DNA of 45,131 nucleotides from Nanobdellota archaeon (GCA_030647325.1 JAUSJN010000061.1:1-45131); one strand, 5' to 3'; shown: positions 9,590 through 16,563, counted from the first letter of the stretch. Notes: generated by a model not told the origin, from the letters alone. Made by a program: numbers and translations.

Positions 9590-9712
9590 ATGAGATACAA
9601 AACAATCGCAATAAAGCCGGAATTGAAACAAAGTTTGGACAGCCGGAAACTCTGTCCTACTGAAACATACGACCATCTCATTAGGAGACTCCTTGGAAAT
9701 GATTCCCAATAA
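9590..9712 (+). CDS. Tiny protein resembling VapB/RHH-type antitoxin fragments
   Basis: A 40-aa ORF, MRYKTIAIKPEL...LCPTETYDHLIRRLLGND. The pattern of a short beta strand, then a helix ending in DxLIxRLL, resembles small archaeal ribbon-helix-helix antitoxin-like proteins (VapB/CopG type). No toxin gene of VapC type is adjacent. Its stop overlaps the start of the next ORF, so the three small ORFs form one translational unit. The family call is tentative. Confidence 0.5.
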   Translation: MRYKTIAIKPELKQSLDSRKLCPTETYDHLIRRLLGNDSQ

Positions 9713-9821
9713 GTTCCTTGAGATTATGGATAAGAAGCTATCGAGGTATCCGTCCTGGCTGGCGGAAGAACTGCGGCTGGAAATTCTTGACGAATATAGG
9801 AGGATGAACAATGGCCAATAG
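9699..9821 (+). CDS. Tiny hypothetical protein, tandem paralogue 1
   Basis: A 40-aa ORF, MIPNKFLEIMDKKLSRYPSW then LAEELRLEILDEYRR. It overlaps the preceding ORF by 14 bp and the following one by 11 bp. It shares its layout with the next ORF: a helix ending in (L/M)DKxL, a P-W or P-K-R-Y turn, then a helix ending in (D/E)xY. Function is unknown. It is supported mainly by the overlap architecture, equal length and similarity to its neighbour. Confidence 0.5.
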   Translation: MIPNKFLEIMDKKLSRYPSWLAEELRLEILDEYRRMNNGQ

Positions 9822-9933
9822 GGAACTTTTTATCAGGCTTCTTGACAAGATGCTCAGGAAAATACCGAAGCGATACCGAGCAGAAATCAGAAAGGATATG
9901 ATCGAAAAGTATGACAAGCAACATGGTAATTAG
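9811..9933 (+). CDS. Tiny hypothetical protein, tandem paralogue 2
   Basis: A 40-aa ORF, MANRELFIRLLDKMLRKIPK then RYRAEIRKDMIEKYDK. An AGGAGG sequence lies 8-13 nt before the ATG, a good ribosome binding site. Length and helix-turn-helix spacing match the preceding ORF, so the two probably arose by tandem duplication. It overlaps the start of the zinc-ribbon/HTH gene that follows. Function is unknown. Confidence 0.55.
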   Translation: MANRELFIRLLDKMLRKIPKRYRAEIRKDMIEKYDKQHGN

Positions 9934-10870
9934 AAGATACCGATGCTGTACTACATGCGGCAGGACAAAAAGAACCACAACTAAAAGAGAACATTTTATT
10001 TGTCGTTCTTGTCGGGGTTTCACTAGATTTATTGCTGACAAAATATCAGGAGTTGAGAAATTCCCGTTTACGTTGGGGGAAAAGCACTTAGCCATAATCA
10101 TCTGTCTTAAGGAAGAAGCTCTTTCAGCAAAGAAGATTTCTGAGCGGACAATAATCCCTTTGGCAACTGTTTATAGATTAATTTCTCAGTTATTATATGG
10201 GGGATTTATTGGGCAAGCAGGACTGATTTATGAGCTTAAAGAAAAAACAAGAATTATTTTTATCAAATTAGAGGAGTGGGATTTAGAATGGTTGTTTTTG
10301 AGAAAGAAAGAAGGAGATCCGAGGAAAATGAGATTCCACGCTATACAAGGTGAATTTGTAGTTAGCAATCCCCCTAATGATTTTGAGAAGTACTTGCTGA
10401 GAGTATTTAGATTACCTTTCTCTGCTGAAATATTCTGTGTTGGTAGAAATAAGAATCCTACTGGTCTAAAATTTCGTGTTCTCGATTGTAGTGTTGTTAT
10501 GTCTTCACCAACATCAATTTCTGTTACTTTTCCATATATTTGGGTTAATGAAGTGGGAGAGAGTATGGTTGCGCAAGGGTATTGTAAACTTAGTTTATTG
10601 ATAGATGCCCTCGGTACGAAGCTTGAGGAGATTTTTCCTGGACTAAAGATAGATTGTTTTAATCCCTTTAATCTAACCTACCAAGAAATAGCCATTACAG
10701 ACAGTAAATATGCCAAAAGATATTATGAAGAACATGGCTCTCATCTGAAAGAAGAAAAGCTCAAGACGGATAAATCTGAATCATTTGAGACTGAAACTAC
10801 TCAATATAGAACTGCCGCAGAAGATATTGTTGAAGGCATAAGGAGAGAGAAAGCTGAAGATGAACAGTGA
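9911..10870 (+). CDS. Zinc-ribbon plus helix-turn-helix protein, unknown function
   Basis: A 319-aa protein with an N-terminal four-Cys ribbon (CCTTCGRTKRTTTK...CRSC, Cys near residues 12-34). A winged-helix-like segment follows at about 55-115 (HLAIIICLKEEALSAKKISE, then TVYRLISQLLYGGFI). A long C-terminal domain that I do not recognise ends in a charged tail. A second start, Met5, lies just downstream and is equally possible. The order of ribbon and HTH suggests a transcription- or replication-initiation-like role within element 1, but the C-terminal region gives no motif to decide. Confidence 0.7.
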   Translation: MTSNMVIRRYRCCTTCGRTKRTTTKREHFICRSCRGFTRFIADKISGVEKFPFTLGEKHLAIIICLKEEALSAKKISERTIIPLATVYRLISQLLYGGFIGQAGLIYELKEKTRIIFIKLEEWDLEWLFLRKKEGDPRKMRFHAIQGEFVVSNPPNDFEKYLLRVFRLPFSAEIFCVGRNKNPTGLKFRVLDCSVVMSSPTSISVTFPYIWVNEVGESMVAQGYCKLSLLIDALGTKLEEIFPGLKIDCFNPFNLTYQEIAITDSKYAKRYYEEHGSHLKEEKLKTDKSESFETETTQYRTAAEDIVEGIRREKAEDEQ

Positions 10871-11252
10871 GAATCTAGTACCCATCACCAGCACGGAACA
10901 AGCGAGAGAATTGGGGCAAGTGGGCGGCTCTGTTTCTAGCGATAGAAAGCGGTTTGCTGCGCGGCTACGGGAACTGAAGAAGAAAGCGCTGACTGATGAA
11001 GCTGCGGCTGAGATTGTTGAGCTGATTGAGGACTCTTCTGCCAGCGCATTAAGTGCTCTACTGTTCATCAATTCTATAAAAGAAAAGGAACTATCTGTTT
11101 CGGAGCAACTAAAACTTGGTCATTTGATGATTGCATGGCACAAGGCGCACCATGGAGAGGTTCGGCATAATCGAAATGCTAACGTGGGGGTTACATATGA
11201 GACCATCCAAGAGATGATGATGCGAGACCCACCGCCAGAGCAGGAGAAGTGA
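10860..11252 (+). CDS. Small alpha-helical protein of element 1
   Basis: 130 aa, overlapping the previous gene by 11 bp, so translationally coupled. It has a Gly/Ser-rich N-terminal stretch (QARELGQVGGSVSSDRKRF) reminiscent of small helical DNA-packaging or plasmid proteins, followed by Ala-rich amphipathic helices and an IAWHKAHHGEVRHNRN segment. The resemblance to virus small-terminase-like proteins is only compositional. No catalytic motif is visible. Confidence 0.65.
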   Translation: MNSENLVPITSTEQARELGQVGGSVSSDRKRFAARLRELKKKALTDEAAAEIVELIEDSSASALSALLFINSIKEKELSVSEQLKLGHLMIAWHKAHHGEVRHNRNANVGVTYETIQEMMMRDPPPEQEK

Positions 11253-11479
11253 TTTTCTTTGCTCTTAGATCAACTAAACCAGTAATAACAATGCAATAGA
11301 CTGGGTAGGGGTGAAGTTTTGATGAAAGAAAGAGCAAGTAACTACCTCGCAGAAATTTTCACCAAAATTTCATTTTCCACCAATTAAGGATAATCAACAC
11401 AAGAATCATGATTGCTTGGTCTGCATCTCCAAATTCTGTTAGCTATTTTTAGCCAACCTCTGATAAACCCATGCAAAAA
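11253..11479. other. Intergenic region without a convincing gene
   Basis: Lies between convergent genes. A 21-codon frame (11322-11387) with a GGGGTGA-like upstream sequence exists but has no supporting features. No strong hairpin followed by a T-run and no repeat was seen. Confidence 0.6.
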
Positions 11480-12220
11480 TTACTCAGCAGATTTAACTTC
11501 AATTACTTTTGATTTAGTAAATTCTATGTAGTCTGTTAAGGGACCTTTGTTGTAAGTTACAAATTCTCCAGAAAAAACAATTGTATCTCCGATATTAGCT
11601 TCTAATAGTTTATCTTTTTCTTCTGGCGGGAAGAAAGCTTTAACAGCAGGCATTAAATTATAAGGATATTCATACGTCTCCATAGCTACATATTGTGAAG
11701 AAAGTGAAGCTTTATCAATGTTATCAGTATAAAGAGATGTTTTAATTCTTTTACCTTTAAATTCTTTTATTTTTTCTTCTACTTGTAAATCAGATAATCC
11801 TTTAAACTCATTAAATATTTCCGCTGAAGTCATTTCTAGGTCATAATCTTTTTTACATTTATTAGAAGAACATATGCTAGCACTATCACAATCAGAATCC
11901 TTTAGACATTCTGGCTGTTCTTCTGTTTCCTCAACAACTTCATAACCCTCTTCTCCGCCCATCAAAGATATGCCAACTATGAAAAGCACTACGAATACAA
12001 CTATCCTTAACCATCCAGAAAATTCAAGATGAAATTTATCTTTAATAAAATCATGAGTTCGTGGAAGAAGTATTACTCCACTAAGAATGATAAGTAATCC
12101 CCCTATTACATTGTCTGTAAGGCCGAATAGGCCAGCAATAATAACCATAGCTCCAAAGACCCATCCAAGAATAAGCCCGAGGCCTATTTTTATGGTTTCC
12201 TTTTTTTGTTCTTTAGCCAT
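11480..12220 (-). CDS. Membrane protein with C-terminal OB-fold-like (tRNA_anti-like) domain
   Basis: 246 aa. Three hydrophobic helices lie at about 10-32, 36-54 and 68-87. A Cys-rich knot follows (CLKDSDCDSASICSSNKCKK, about 109-128) of the same type as in the secreted proteins at 17.5 and 29 kb. The C-terminal domain (from about 140: GKRIKTSLY, NIGDTIVFSGEFV, IEFTKSKVIEV) resembles the tRNA_anti-like OB fold found in membrane-anchored prokaryotic proteins. The soluble part probably faces outside. It diverges from the winged-helix gene at 12312. Function is unknown. Confidence 0.78.
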   Translation of the reverse strand: MAKEQKKETIKIGLGLILGWVFGAMVIIAGLFGLTDNVIGGLLIILSGVILLPRTHDFIKDKFHLEFSGWLRIVVFVVLFIVGISLMGGEEGYEVVEETEEQPECLKDSDCDSASICSSNKCKKDYDLEMTSAEIFNEFKGLSDLQVEEKIKEFKGKRIKTSLYTDNIDKASLSSQYVAMETYEYPYNLMPAVKAFFPPEEKDKLLEANIGDTIVFSGEFVTYNKGPLTDYIEFTKSKVIEVKSAE

Positions 12221-12254
12221 GTTAAGAAGATGAATTTTTTTTCAATTATAAATC

Positions 12255-12311
12255 TTTTGGTCACACTACGGTCTTATTTGGTTAAATACTATTTGGTCTT
12301 ACTTTGGTCAC
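12255..12311. promoter_or_regulatory. Repeated TTTGGTC motifs upstream of a winged-helix regulator
   Basis: TTTGGTCAC occurs at 12256-12264 and again at 12303-12311, directly abutting the ATG. TTTGGTCTT occurs at 12292-12300 and a related CGGTCTTA near 12269. A TTAAATA element about 25-30 nt before the ATG could be the TATA box of a leaderless transcript. Repeats placed around a promoter of a DNA-binding protein suggest autoregulation; that is inference. Confidence 0.5.
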
Positions 12312-12560
12312 ATGGTGGATACTTACCTCCTAGCCTATGTCCAGAGAGCAAAGAATAGATTGCAGATTCTAAAGCTTCTAGAAACTAAAGAAAAGACCCA
12401 GGCGCAGCTGCACAAAGAAAGCGGGATGTACAGGACGCATGTCCGCAGGACGCTGCTAGAGCTTGAAGGAAAAGGATTAGTGAAGTGCTTGAATCCAAAG
12501 GATAGGCTATACAAAATTTATAAGATTACTGGACAAGGTAAAGTGATCTTGGCAAAATGA
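12312..12560 (+). CDS. Winged helix-turn-helix transcriptional regulator
   Basis: 82 aa. A helix (LAYVQRAKNRLQILKLLETK), a short turn (EKTQAQLHKES) and a recognition helix (YRTHVRRTLLELEGKGLVKC) are followed by a wing (KIYKITGQGKVIL). This is a compact MarR/ArsR-like winged helix typical of archaeal plasmids and proviruses. The start is the ATG immediately after the TTTGGTC repeats. It probably controls its own promoter and perhaps the divergent membrane-protein gene. Confidence 0.82.
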   Translation: MVDTYLLAYVQRAKNRLQILKLLETKEKTQAQLHKESGMYRTHVRRTLLELEGKGLVKCLNPKDRLYKIYKITGQGKVILAK

Positions 12561-12578
12561 ATATAGGTAAGTATAGAA

Positions 12579-13388
12579 TTACTTCTTTTTAATTTGCATA
12601 ATTAAATCTCGTTTGTATTGTTCCCATTGTTCCTTTACCTGGCGCTGATAGGTTAGAAAGATAGTAGACTGTTCAAACTCATCAGCATAAGAAATGAGAC
12701 AATCTTCCAACCGAGGATATTTTTTTATAAAAAATTCAATTTTTTTAAGGTTATCCCCATATGTAAAATTAGTTGATGCAGGAAGAGGTGGCAAAGTTAC
12801 ATCCACCAAAGAGTAAGCTAAATCTTGTTCTAAGCATTCGGAAAGTAAATCTAATTCTATCTCATATCCTTCTGAAGTAAGCTTTATTCTCTTATCTTTC
12901 CCGTTCTGAATATTCCCATGCCTATAGCCCCATAATCCGCATTGGCCATCTGTAACTTCTCTGCTATGTTTGAAATACCTACATAAAACAGAAATCTCAA
13001 ATCTTTCTATCACATATCTGAAATCGCTTATTGCTTTATTACCAACCCTATTTGCCATAACGCAGTGCACGCTAGAATCAGATGTTAAAACCTTAAAGAT
13101 TTCAAGAATATTTTCGAAGGGTATTTTACCAGAGCCATCACAAACTATAACAAAATCTGGGGGAGTAGGCATGTTTTTTAGAACTTCGATAATACCTTTT
13201 CCTTTTGGTTTCCCTTGTAGGAAAGAATTTATCGGAACATAAGTATAATCTGTTCCTGCAAATTTGATTTCTGGTTGTTCAACTCCTAAAATAGATAATT
13301 GTGGACCAATTATTTTTTGAAAGCATTCTAATATCTCAGGGTATTTAGTAGAATTACCTGTAATTGGAAAGATGCAAACTACTTTCAT
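12579..13388 (-). CDS. GT2-like (GT-A fold) glycosyltransferase-like protein
   Basis: 269 aa. Features suggest family 2 nucleotide-sugar transferases. There is a DFVIVCDGSGKIPFENI segment with an Asp-Gly-Ser at 84-86 in the place of the metal-binding DxD. A DGQCGLWGYR motif at 147-156 is typical of polyprenyl-phosphate transferases, and GYEIELDLL is at 174-182. No membrane helix follows, so it would be soluble or peripheral. As cargo of element 1 it may modify host surface glycans or a polyprenyl carrier. The N-terminal beta strand is divergent, so the substrate cannot be predicted. Confidence 0.68.
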   Translation of the reverse strand: MKVVCIFPITGNSTKYPEILECFQKIIGPQLSILGVEQPEIKFAGTDYTYVPINSFLQGKPKGKGIIEVLKNMPTPPDFVIVCDGSGKIPFENILEIFKVLTSDSSVHCVMANRVGNKAISDFRYVIERFEISVLCRYFKHSREVTDGQCGLWGYRHGNIQNGKDKRIKLTSEGYEIELDLLSECLEQDLAYSLVDVTLPPLPASTNFTYGDNLKKIEFFIKKYPRLEDCLISYADEFEQSTIFLTYQRQVKEQWEQYKRDLIMQIKKK

Positions 13389-13408
13389 TGTAAGTGAGGA
13401 AAGAACGC

Positions 13409-13669
13409 TTATTGTGAAGTTGCTTCTCTAGTAAACTTTATTACTTCTTCATACGTTCCTGCAATAGTGATATAAGCATTTTCTACAAGAGGGATCTCAT
13501 TAGGAGGATTAACTCCTTTTAGAGCACCATCTGTGGGGTCACGATAGATATACTTCACAAACTGGATAGTCGGGTAAGCTTTTTTTAACTCTCCAATGAA
13601 CTTATAAGTGGTAAGAATCCTGCTTTGATTTAATAGGGGCAGTTCCACTTTTATTGTTTCCTGTATCAT
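13409..13669 (-). CDS. Hypothetical protein
   Basis: 86 aa, no family recognised. Alternating beta and alpha segments (KVELPLLNQSRILTTYKFIG, then ENAYITIAGTYEEVIKFTRE) suggest a small ferredoxin-like alpha/beta fold. It lies 20 bp upstream of the glycosyltransferase-like gene in the same direction and probably shares its transcript. The 79-bp gap to the recombinase gene upstream could hold the promoter. Confidence 0.65.
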   Translation of the reverse strand: MIQETIKVELPLLNQSRILTTYKFIGELKKAYPTIQFVKYIYRDPTDGALKGVNPPNEIPLVENAYITIAGTYEEVIKFTREATSQ

Positions 13670-13748
13670 CTTTCCCTAAATTTATTGAAAACAATGGAGT
13701 ATAAAAAGTCTTCGTTTTCAAATTAGGTAGTTACTATCTACCTAACTT

Positions 13749-14981
13749 TTAGCTCCTCATCTCTTCCAAAATCTCTTGCATCAGCTCTTTCTTAATTACG
13801 CTCTTTATATCCAATAACTGCTGCTCTTTCTTTCTATCTTGTGATTTTAGATCTTCAACAGCTGTTGCACTTAAAGGATGCGTACAATTCTGGCAGTAAT
13901 CGCTCTTAGGCTCATTAGAATACTTACATACTCCGCAGATAGCGTTCTTCTCTTGTTCAACTTCTTCTGTCTTTAGACCGTGAATCTTCTCTATGGCCTG
14001 ACGTTGGTCTTCATCGCTGAGCCGCCCGTAGACCTCGGAGTAGGTTCTAGTTGTAGCATGGCCAAACTCTTTCATAGCTATAGAATCCGCCAATCCTGCG
14101 GTTTTGGACATCACAATAGCTGAATGGCGCAGGTTGTAGAAGTCTAGTGGTTTTTCCATACCTGCTTTCTTTCCAATATCCCAAACCCGCAACTGAAGAG
14201 CCCGGTAGCCATATTCTTCATAGGCAACTATCCTTTGCTTATTTTTCCAATCATTACGCATTTTTATCCATAATGGCGAGTTTTTCTTCTTGAGGGGATG
14301 TTCCCGCCACCATTTCTGCAAATAGGGGCTGCACCTATACAAATGCCTGATTCTTCGGCTGGACTCGGTTTTAGTGCCTCGCACAGAGAGCTTGACGATT
14401 CCATTGCCATTAAACTCAACATCGCCATAGCGCAGGTCTACAAATTCAGAAGGACGCAATCCTGCCTCTGCTTGAGTAGCTATGATGGCCTGCATTTGAA
14501 TATCTGAAGTGGCCGCAACCATCTTCTTAACATCTTCCCAGCTAACCATATCAGCAGGCGTTAAGTCTCTCTTGGCTCTTTTACCATTTTTAATATCAGC
14601 GAACCCCTTAGGCTTCTCTCCTGCGTTTAACCAGCGAATAAAGGCATTAGAAACGTTGATTACGGTTTGGTAGGTTGCTAGAGACATGTTCTTACCGCCG
14701 CGCACTGGGGAAGTCTTAATCCCTGCAAAATAAGAGTTTATCTTTTCCTTCTGGTGCATGTCGGCAACAATATCTGGGGTAAGTCTTAGTACATAGGCGA
14801 TATGCTTCAAGAAAATAGCCTTACGGGAAGGTTTTATCCCTTCAACATCATATTTGTCTAAGAATTTCTTCACATACTCTTTGTTTTGGTCAGAAATAGA
14901 CTGGTCTGAGAAAAACCTCTCTCGTGCAGTCTCAAAGACTTTCTCATAATTGGTTATTGGCAAGTATAAACACCCATGCAT
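13749..14981 (-). CDS. Tyrosine recombinase (integrase) of element 1
   Basis: 410 aa. An N-terminal SAM-like core-binding domain (about 15-125) precedes a catalytic domain with Arg176 (GLRPSEF), Lys204 (RGTKTE), the box-II segment YNLRHS (Tyr282 in the usual His position, Arg285), GH at 307-308 and Tyr314 or Tyr318 as nucleophile. A C-terminal zinc ribbon (CGVCK...CQNC) ends the protein, a frequent feature of archaeal integrases. It lies 54 bp inside the right repeat next to tRNA-Tyr and should act there. The His-to-Tyr change in box II is known from other archaeal recombinases. Confidence 0.92.
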   Translation of the reverse strand: MHGCLYLPITNYEKVFETARERFFSDQSISDQNKEYVKKFLDKYDVEGIKPSRKAIFLKHIAYVLRLTPDIVADMHQKEKINSYFAGIKTSPVRGGKNMSLATYQTVINVSNAFIRWLNAGEKPKGFADIKNGKRAKRDLTPADMVSWEDVKKMVAATSDIQMQAIIATQAEAGLRPSEFVDLRYGDVEFNGNGIVKLSVRGTKTESSRRIRHLYRCSPYLQKWWREHPLKKKNSPLWIKMRNDWKNKQRIVAYEEYGYRALQLRVWDIGKKAGMEKPLDFYNLRHSAIVMSKTAGLADSIAMKEFGHATTRTYSEVYGRLSDEDQRQAIEKIHGLKTEEVEQEKNAICGVCKYSNEPKSDYCQNCTHPLSATAVEDLKSQDRKKEQQLLDIKSVIKKELMQEILEEMRS

Positions 14982-15034
14982 ATTTGGGCCAATACTTCCT
15001 TATAAACACTGCTGTAGGGGATTACATATAAAGT

Positions 15035-15049
15035 AAAGTCCCCCCTCCC
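15035..15049. repeat. attR-like copy within tRNA-Tyr 3' end (element 1)
   Basis: Right copy of the 15-bp repeat AAAGTCCCCCCTCCC. It covers the 3' acceptor strand, the discriminator and part of the 3' T-stem strand of tRNA-Tyr, all within the very short 3' exon beyond the T-loop intron. Integration therefore leaves the tRNA gene complete. Confidence 0.75.
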
Positions 15050-15260
15050 GGACTTTCACCAGTTATCACGATTAGTTTTAGGTGACTAAGCGAATGCAAT
15101 GAGCGCAGTCGCCCCGCCTCCCAAGTGGCGTGACACTTGATTTGAACCGGGGATCCCTCGGTGACTACACGACTGATTGTTTTTCATCCAGTTACGTCGC
15201 TAAGACGGTATGTCAAACAACTGCTACAGCCGAGTGTTCTAGCCGCTAAACTAAGGGGGG
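15039..15260 (-). tRNA. tRNA-Tyr (GUA) with 61-nt anticodon-loop and 88-nt T-loop introns
   Basis: Acceptor CCCCCCT pairs with AGGGGGG, discriminator A. The C1-G72 pair is the archaeal/eukaryotic tRNA-Tyr identity element. The anticodon stem CTCGG/CCGAG encloses loop CTGTAG...A with anticodon GUA after a 61-nt intron. The T-stem CCCGG/CCGGG encloses TTCAAAT plus an 88-nt intron. Removing both leaves 73 nt. The T-loop intron is homologous to that of tRNA-Ile(UAU) at 18.2 kb. The gene is the integration target of element 1. Confidence 0.9.
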
Positions 15261-15330
15261 ATTTCTTCTCTGAGTTGTGGTGTGTTTATTAAGTTTTTGT
15301 TCAGATGAGCCATTTCTTAAAACAAAAATC

Positions 15331-15457
15331 TTATAAACCAAAAAGTTTTACTAGAACATCATTACTAGAACATAATGTTCTTAGTATGAATAGAGGATTT
15401 TGAAAAAATCATTCAAAATCCTTCTTTGAAGGCCCAATCTTTTGTACAAGCCTTCAA
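15331..15457 (+). promoter_or_regulatory. Promoter and structured leader of the 125-aa membrane protein
   Basis: TTATAAA at 15331-15337 fits a TATA box. Twenty nt downstream, ACTAGAACAT occurs twice (about 15350 and 15364). The second copy is followed by its near-inverse, forming a palindrome around 15364-15386. Two hairpins follow in the leader: AGGATTTTG/CAAAATCCT (15393-15422) and TTGAAGGC/GCCTTCAA (15426-15457). The second ends 5 nt before the GAGGTGAT ribosome binding site, so it could affect translation. Confidence 0.5.
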
Positions 15458-15475
15458 TAAATTAGAGGTGATAGT

Positions 15476-15853
15476 ATGGCAAAGAAGATGATGAGTGGAG
15501 GAAGCCGCGGCATGTTAGGCAGCTGGTCCTTCTTAGTAGGTTTGCTTTTGGCAGTACTTTTAGGAGTGGGACTTACCGGTCCTTACGCAACACAGATGTA
15601 TTGGGTAGTGTTCCTATTAGGTATTGTGGTGGGATTATTGAATATAACTTCCCAGGAAGCGTCAGCATTTTTGACTGCAGGTACGGTGCTGGTCTTGGTT
15701 TCATACCTTGGCGCAGATGTTTTAGGATCCGCAGCACAGGCTGGCTTAGGATTAGATAGTTTAGTTAGTATTCTACAATCAATCCTGACCCTTTTCGTCC
15801 CAGCAACTATCGTAGTTGCGGTGCGAGCAGTATTTGGCTTGGCAAGAAATTAA
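15476..15853 (+). CDS. Small four-helix membrane protein
   Basis: 125 aa. A short basic N-terminus is followed by hydrophobic segments at about 15-35, 42-60, 64-83 and 95-120, rich in Gly, Leu and Val. No catalytic residues are visible. Similar small membrane proteins of unknown function recur in DPANN archaea (general impression, not checked). A GAGGTGAT ribosome binding site lies about 6 nt before the ATG, and the promoter and leader are unusually structured. Function is unknown. Confidence 0.8.
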   Translation: MAKKMMSGGSRGMLGSWSFLVGLLLAVLLGVGLTGPYATQMYWVVFLLGIVVGLLNITSQEASAFLTAGTVLVLVSYLGADVLGSAAQAGLGLDSLVSILQSILTLFVPATIVVAVRAVFGLARN

Positions 15854-15930
15854 ATTTTTTCTTTTCTTTTTTTTCTTTTTTAGAAGTCTGAAGATAAATT
15901 TTTATAAATGAAGTTCATTCTAATATCTAT

Positions 15931-16164
15931 ATGGATGAAAAGAAGAGAGAAATGCTTGAAAGAGCAGGTTTTGGTAAAAGGCTTATTGACGAACTAGCTA
16001 AGGTAGATGTCTCTGGATTAGAAGAAATCTTACCTGAATTAAGGGAGAAAACACTTGAACATTTGGCTTCTAAGGTTTATAGTAGACCTGAACCAATGCC
16101 GGAAAGATCTTGGTTATCTGATAAGTATCAGCGTGCAGTTGAATTTTTTAGAAAATATCTTTAG
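15931..16164 (+). CDS. Small hypothetical helical protein
   Basis: 77 aa, no family recognised. It is charged and mostly helical: MDEKKREMLERAGFGKRLID, then LEEILPELREKTLEHLASK and a C-terminal YQRAVEFFRKYL. A TTTTTATAAAT element about 30 nt before the ATG and no Shine-Dalgarno suggest a leaderless mRNA. It is cytosolic and lies between the membrane protein and tRNA-Gly. Confidence 0.65.
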   Translation: MDEKKREMLERAGFGKRLIDELAKVDVSGLEEILPELREKTLEHLASKVYSRPEPMPERSWLSDKYQRAVEFFRKYL

Positions 16165-16224
16165 GTTGGTTGTAGCAAAAAACAACAAACTTTATTAATA
16201 ATTTACCTTTTGCCATTCTTATAT

Positions 16225-16383
16225 GCGGTAGTAGTATAGTGGTTAGTATTCGGCCTTGCCAGAGATTCCCGAGAAACCAAATGTTTCTGGGCACCGAAAA
16301 TCAAAGATTTTCGAGTGTTTGCAAAAAATCTCGTAAAAGTCTGTAATGAGGCTGTGACCGGGGTTCGACTCCCCGCTACCGCA
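16225..16383 (+). tRNA. tRNA-Gly (GCC) with 87-nt hairpin-rich intron
   Basis: Acceptor GCGGTAG pairs with CTACCGC, discriminator A. The T-arm is CGGGG-TTCGACT-CCCCG. The anticodon stem CGGCC/GGCTG closes loop TTGCCA...A, anticodon GCC, after removal of an 87-nt intron at the canonical 37/38 position. The intron has an outer helix GAGATT/AATCTC holding two hairpins, AGAAAC/GTTTCT and CGAAAATC/GATTTTCG, joined by GGGCAC. This is the same two-hairpin layout as the doublet element in tRNA-Ile. Confidence 0.9.
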
Positions 16384-16447
16384 CTTCTTTATTTATTCTT
16401 TCTAGCACAGATAATCATTTAAACGAAAACTAAGTCTCTCCTTTTCT

Positions 16448-16536
16448 GCGGCCAGATGCGAAAGAAGAGGTTGAGCTTGTGAAACCCAGCTGGTTAATCG
16501 AATGATAGTAAAACCTGTCTCGCAAGGTCTGGCTGC
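16448..16536 (+). ncRNA. Structured RNA candidate (possible cis-regulatory leader)
   Basis: An outer helix GCGGCCAGA (16448-16456) pairs with TCTGGCTGC (16528-16536), allowing one G-U. It continues inward as TGCGA/TCGCA after a 3-nt AGG bulge. Inside, AGGTT/AACCT and AGCT/AGCT pairings are possible. The block ends 27 nt before the ATG of the purine nucleoside phosphorylase gene, with a GGAGGAG ribosome binding site between. A riboswitch-like leader or an independent sRNA are both possible. It fits none of the common riboswitch consensuses I know. Confidence 0.45.
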
Positions 16537-16563
16537 TTTCTTTTTTATGGAGGAGAAAATAAA

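Larger units (their letters stand above)
8934..15049. mobile_element. Integrated element 1 (tRNA-Tyr target, about 6.1 kb)
   Basis: Bounded by a perfect 15-bp direct repeat whose right copy lies in the 3' exon of tRNA-Tyr. The tyrosine recombinase gene ends 54 bp inside that copy and points away from it. The cargo is a zinc-finger protein, three tiny ORFs, a zinc-ribbon/HTH protein, a small alpha-helical protein, a membrane protein, a winged-helix regulator, a GT2-like glycosyltransferase and an unknown protein. I see no recognisable replication helicase or structural virus gene, so it may be a satellite, a degraded plasmid or a cargo island. Confidence 0.72.

Noticed and set aside
9521-9811. 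Minus-strand frame of 96 codons
   Set aside because: It is antisense to the interlocked small plus-strand ORFs, is Ser/Arg-rich in the way shadow frames are, and has no ribosome binding site.
11322-11387. A 21-codon frame with a purine-rich upstream sequence
   Set aside because: Too short, with no overlap, promoter or similarity to support it.
15039-15260. Split or permuted tRNA genes
   Set aside because: All exons of each tRNA are in the normal order on one strand, so introns explain the extra sequence.
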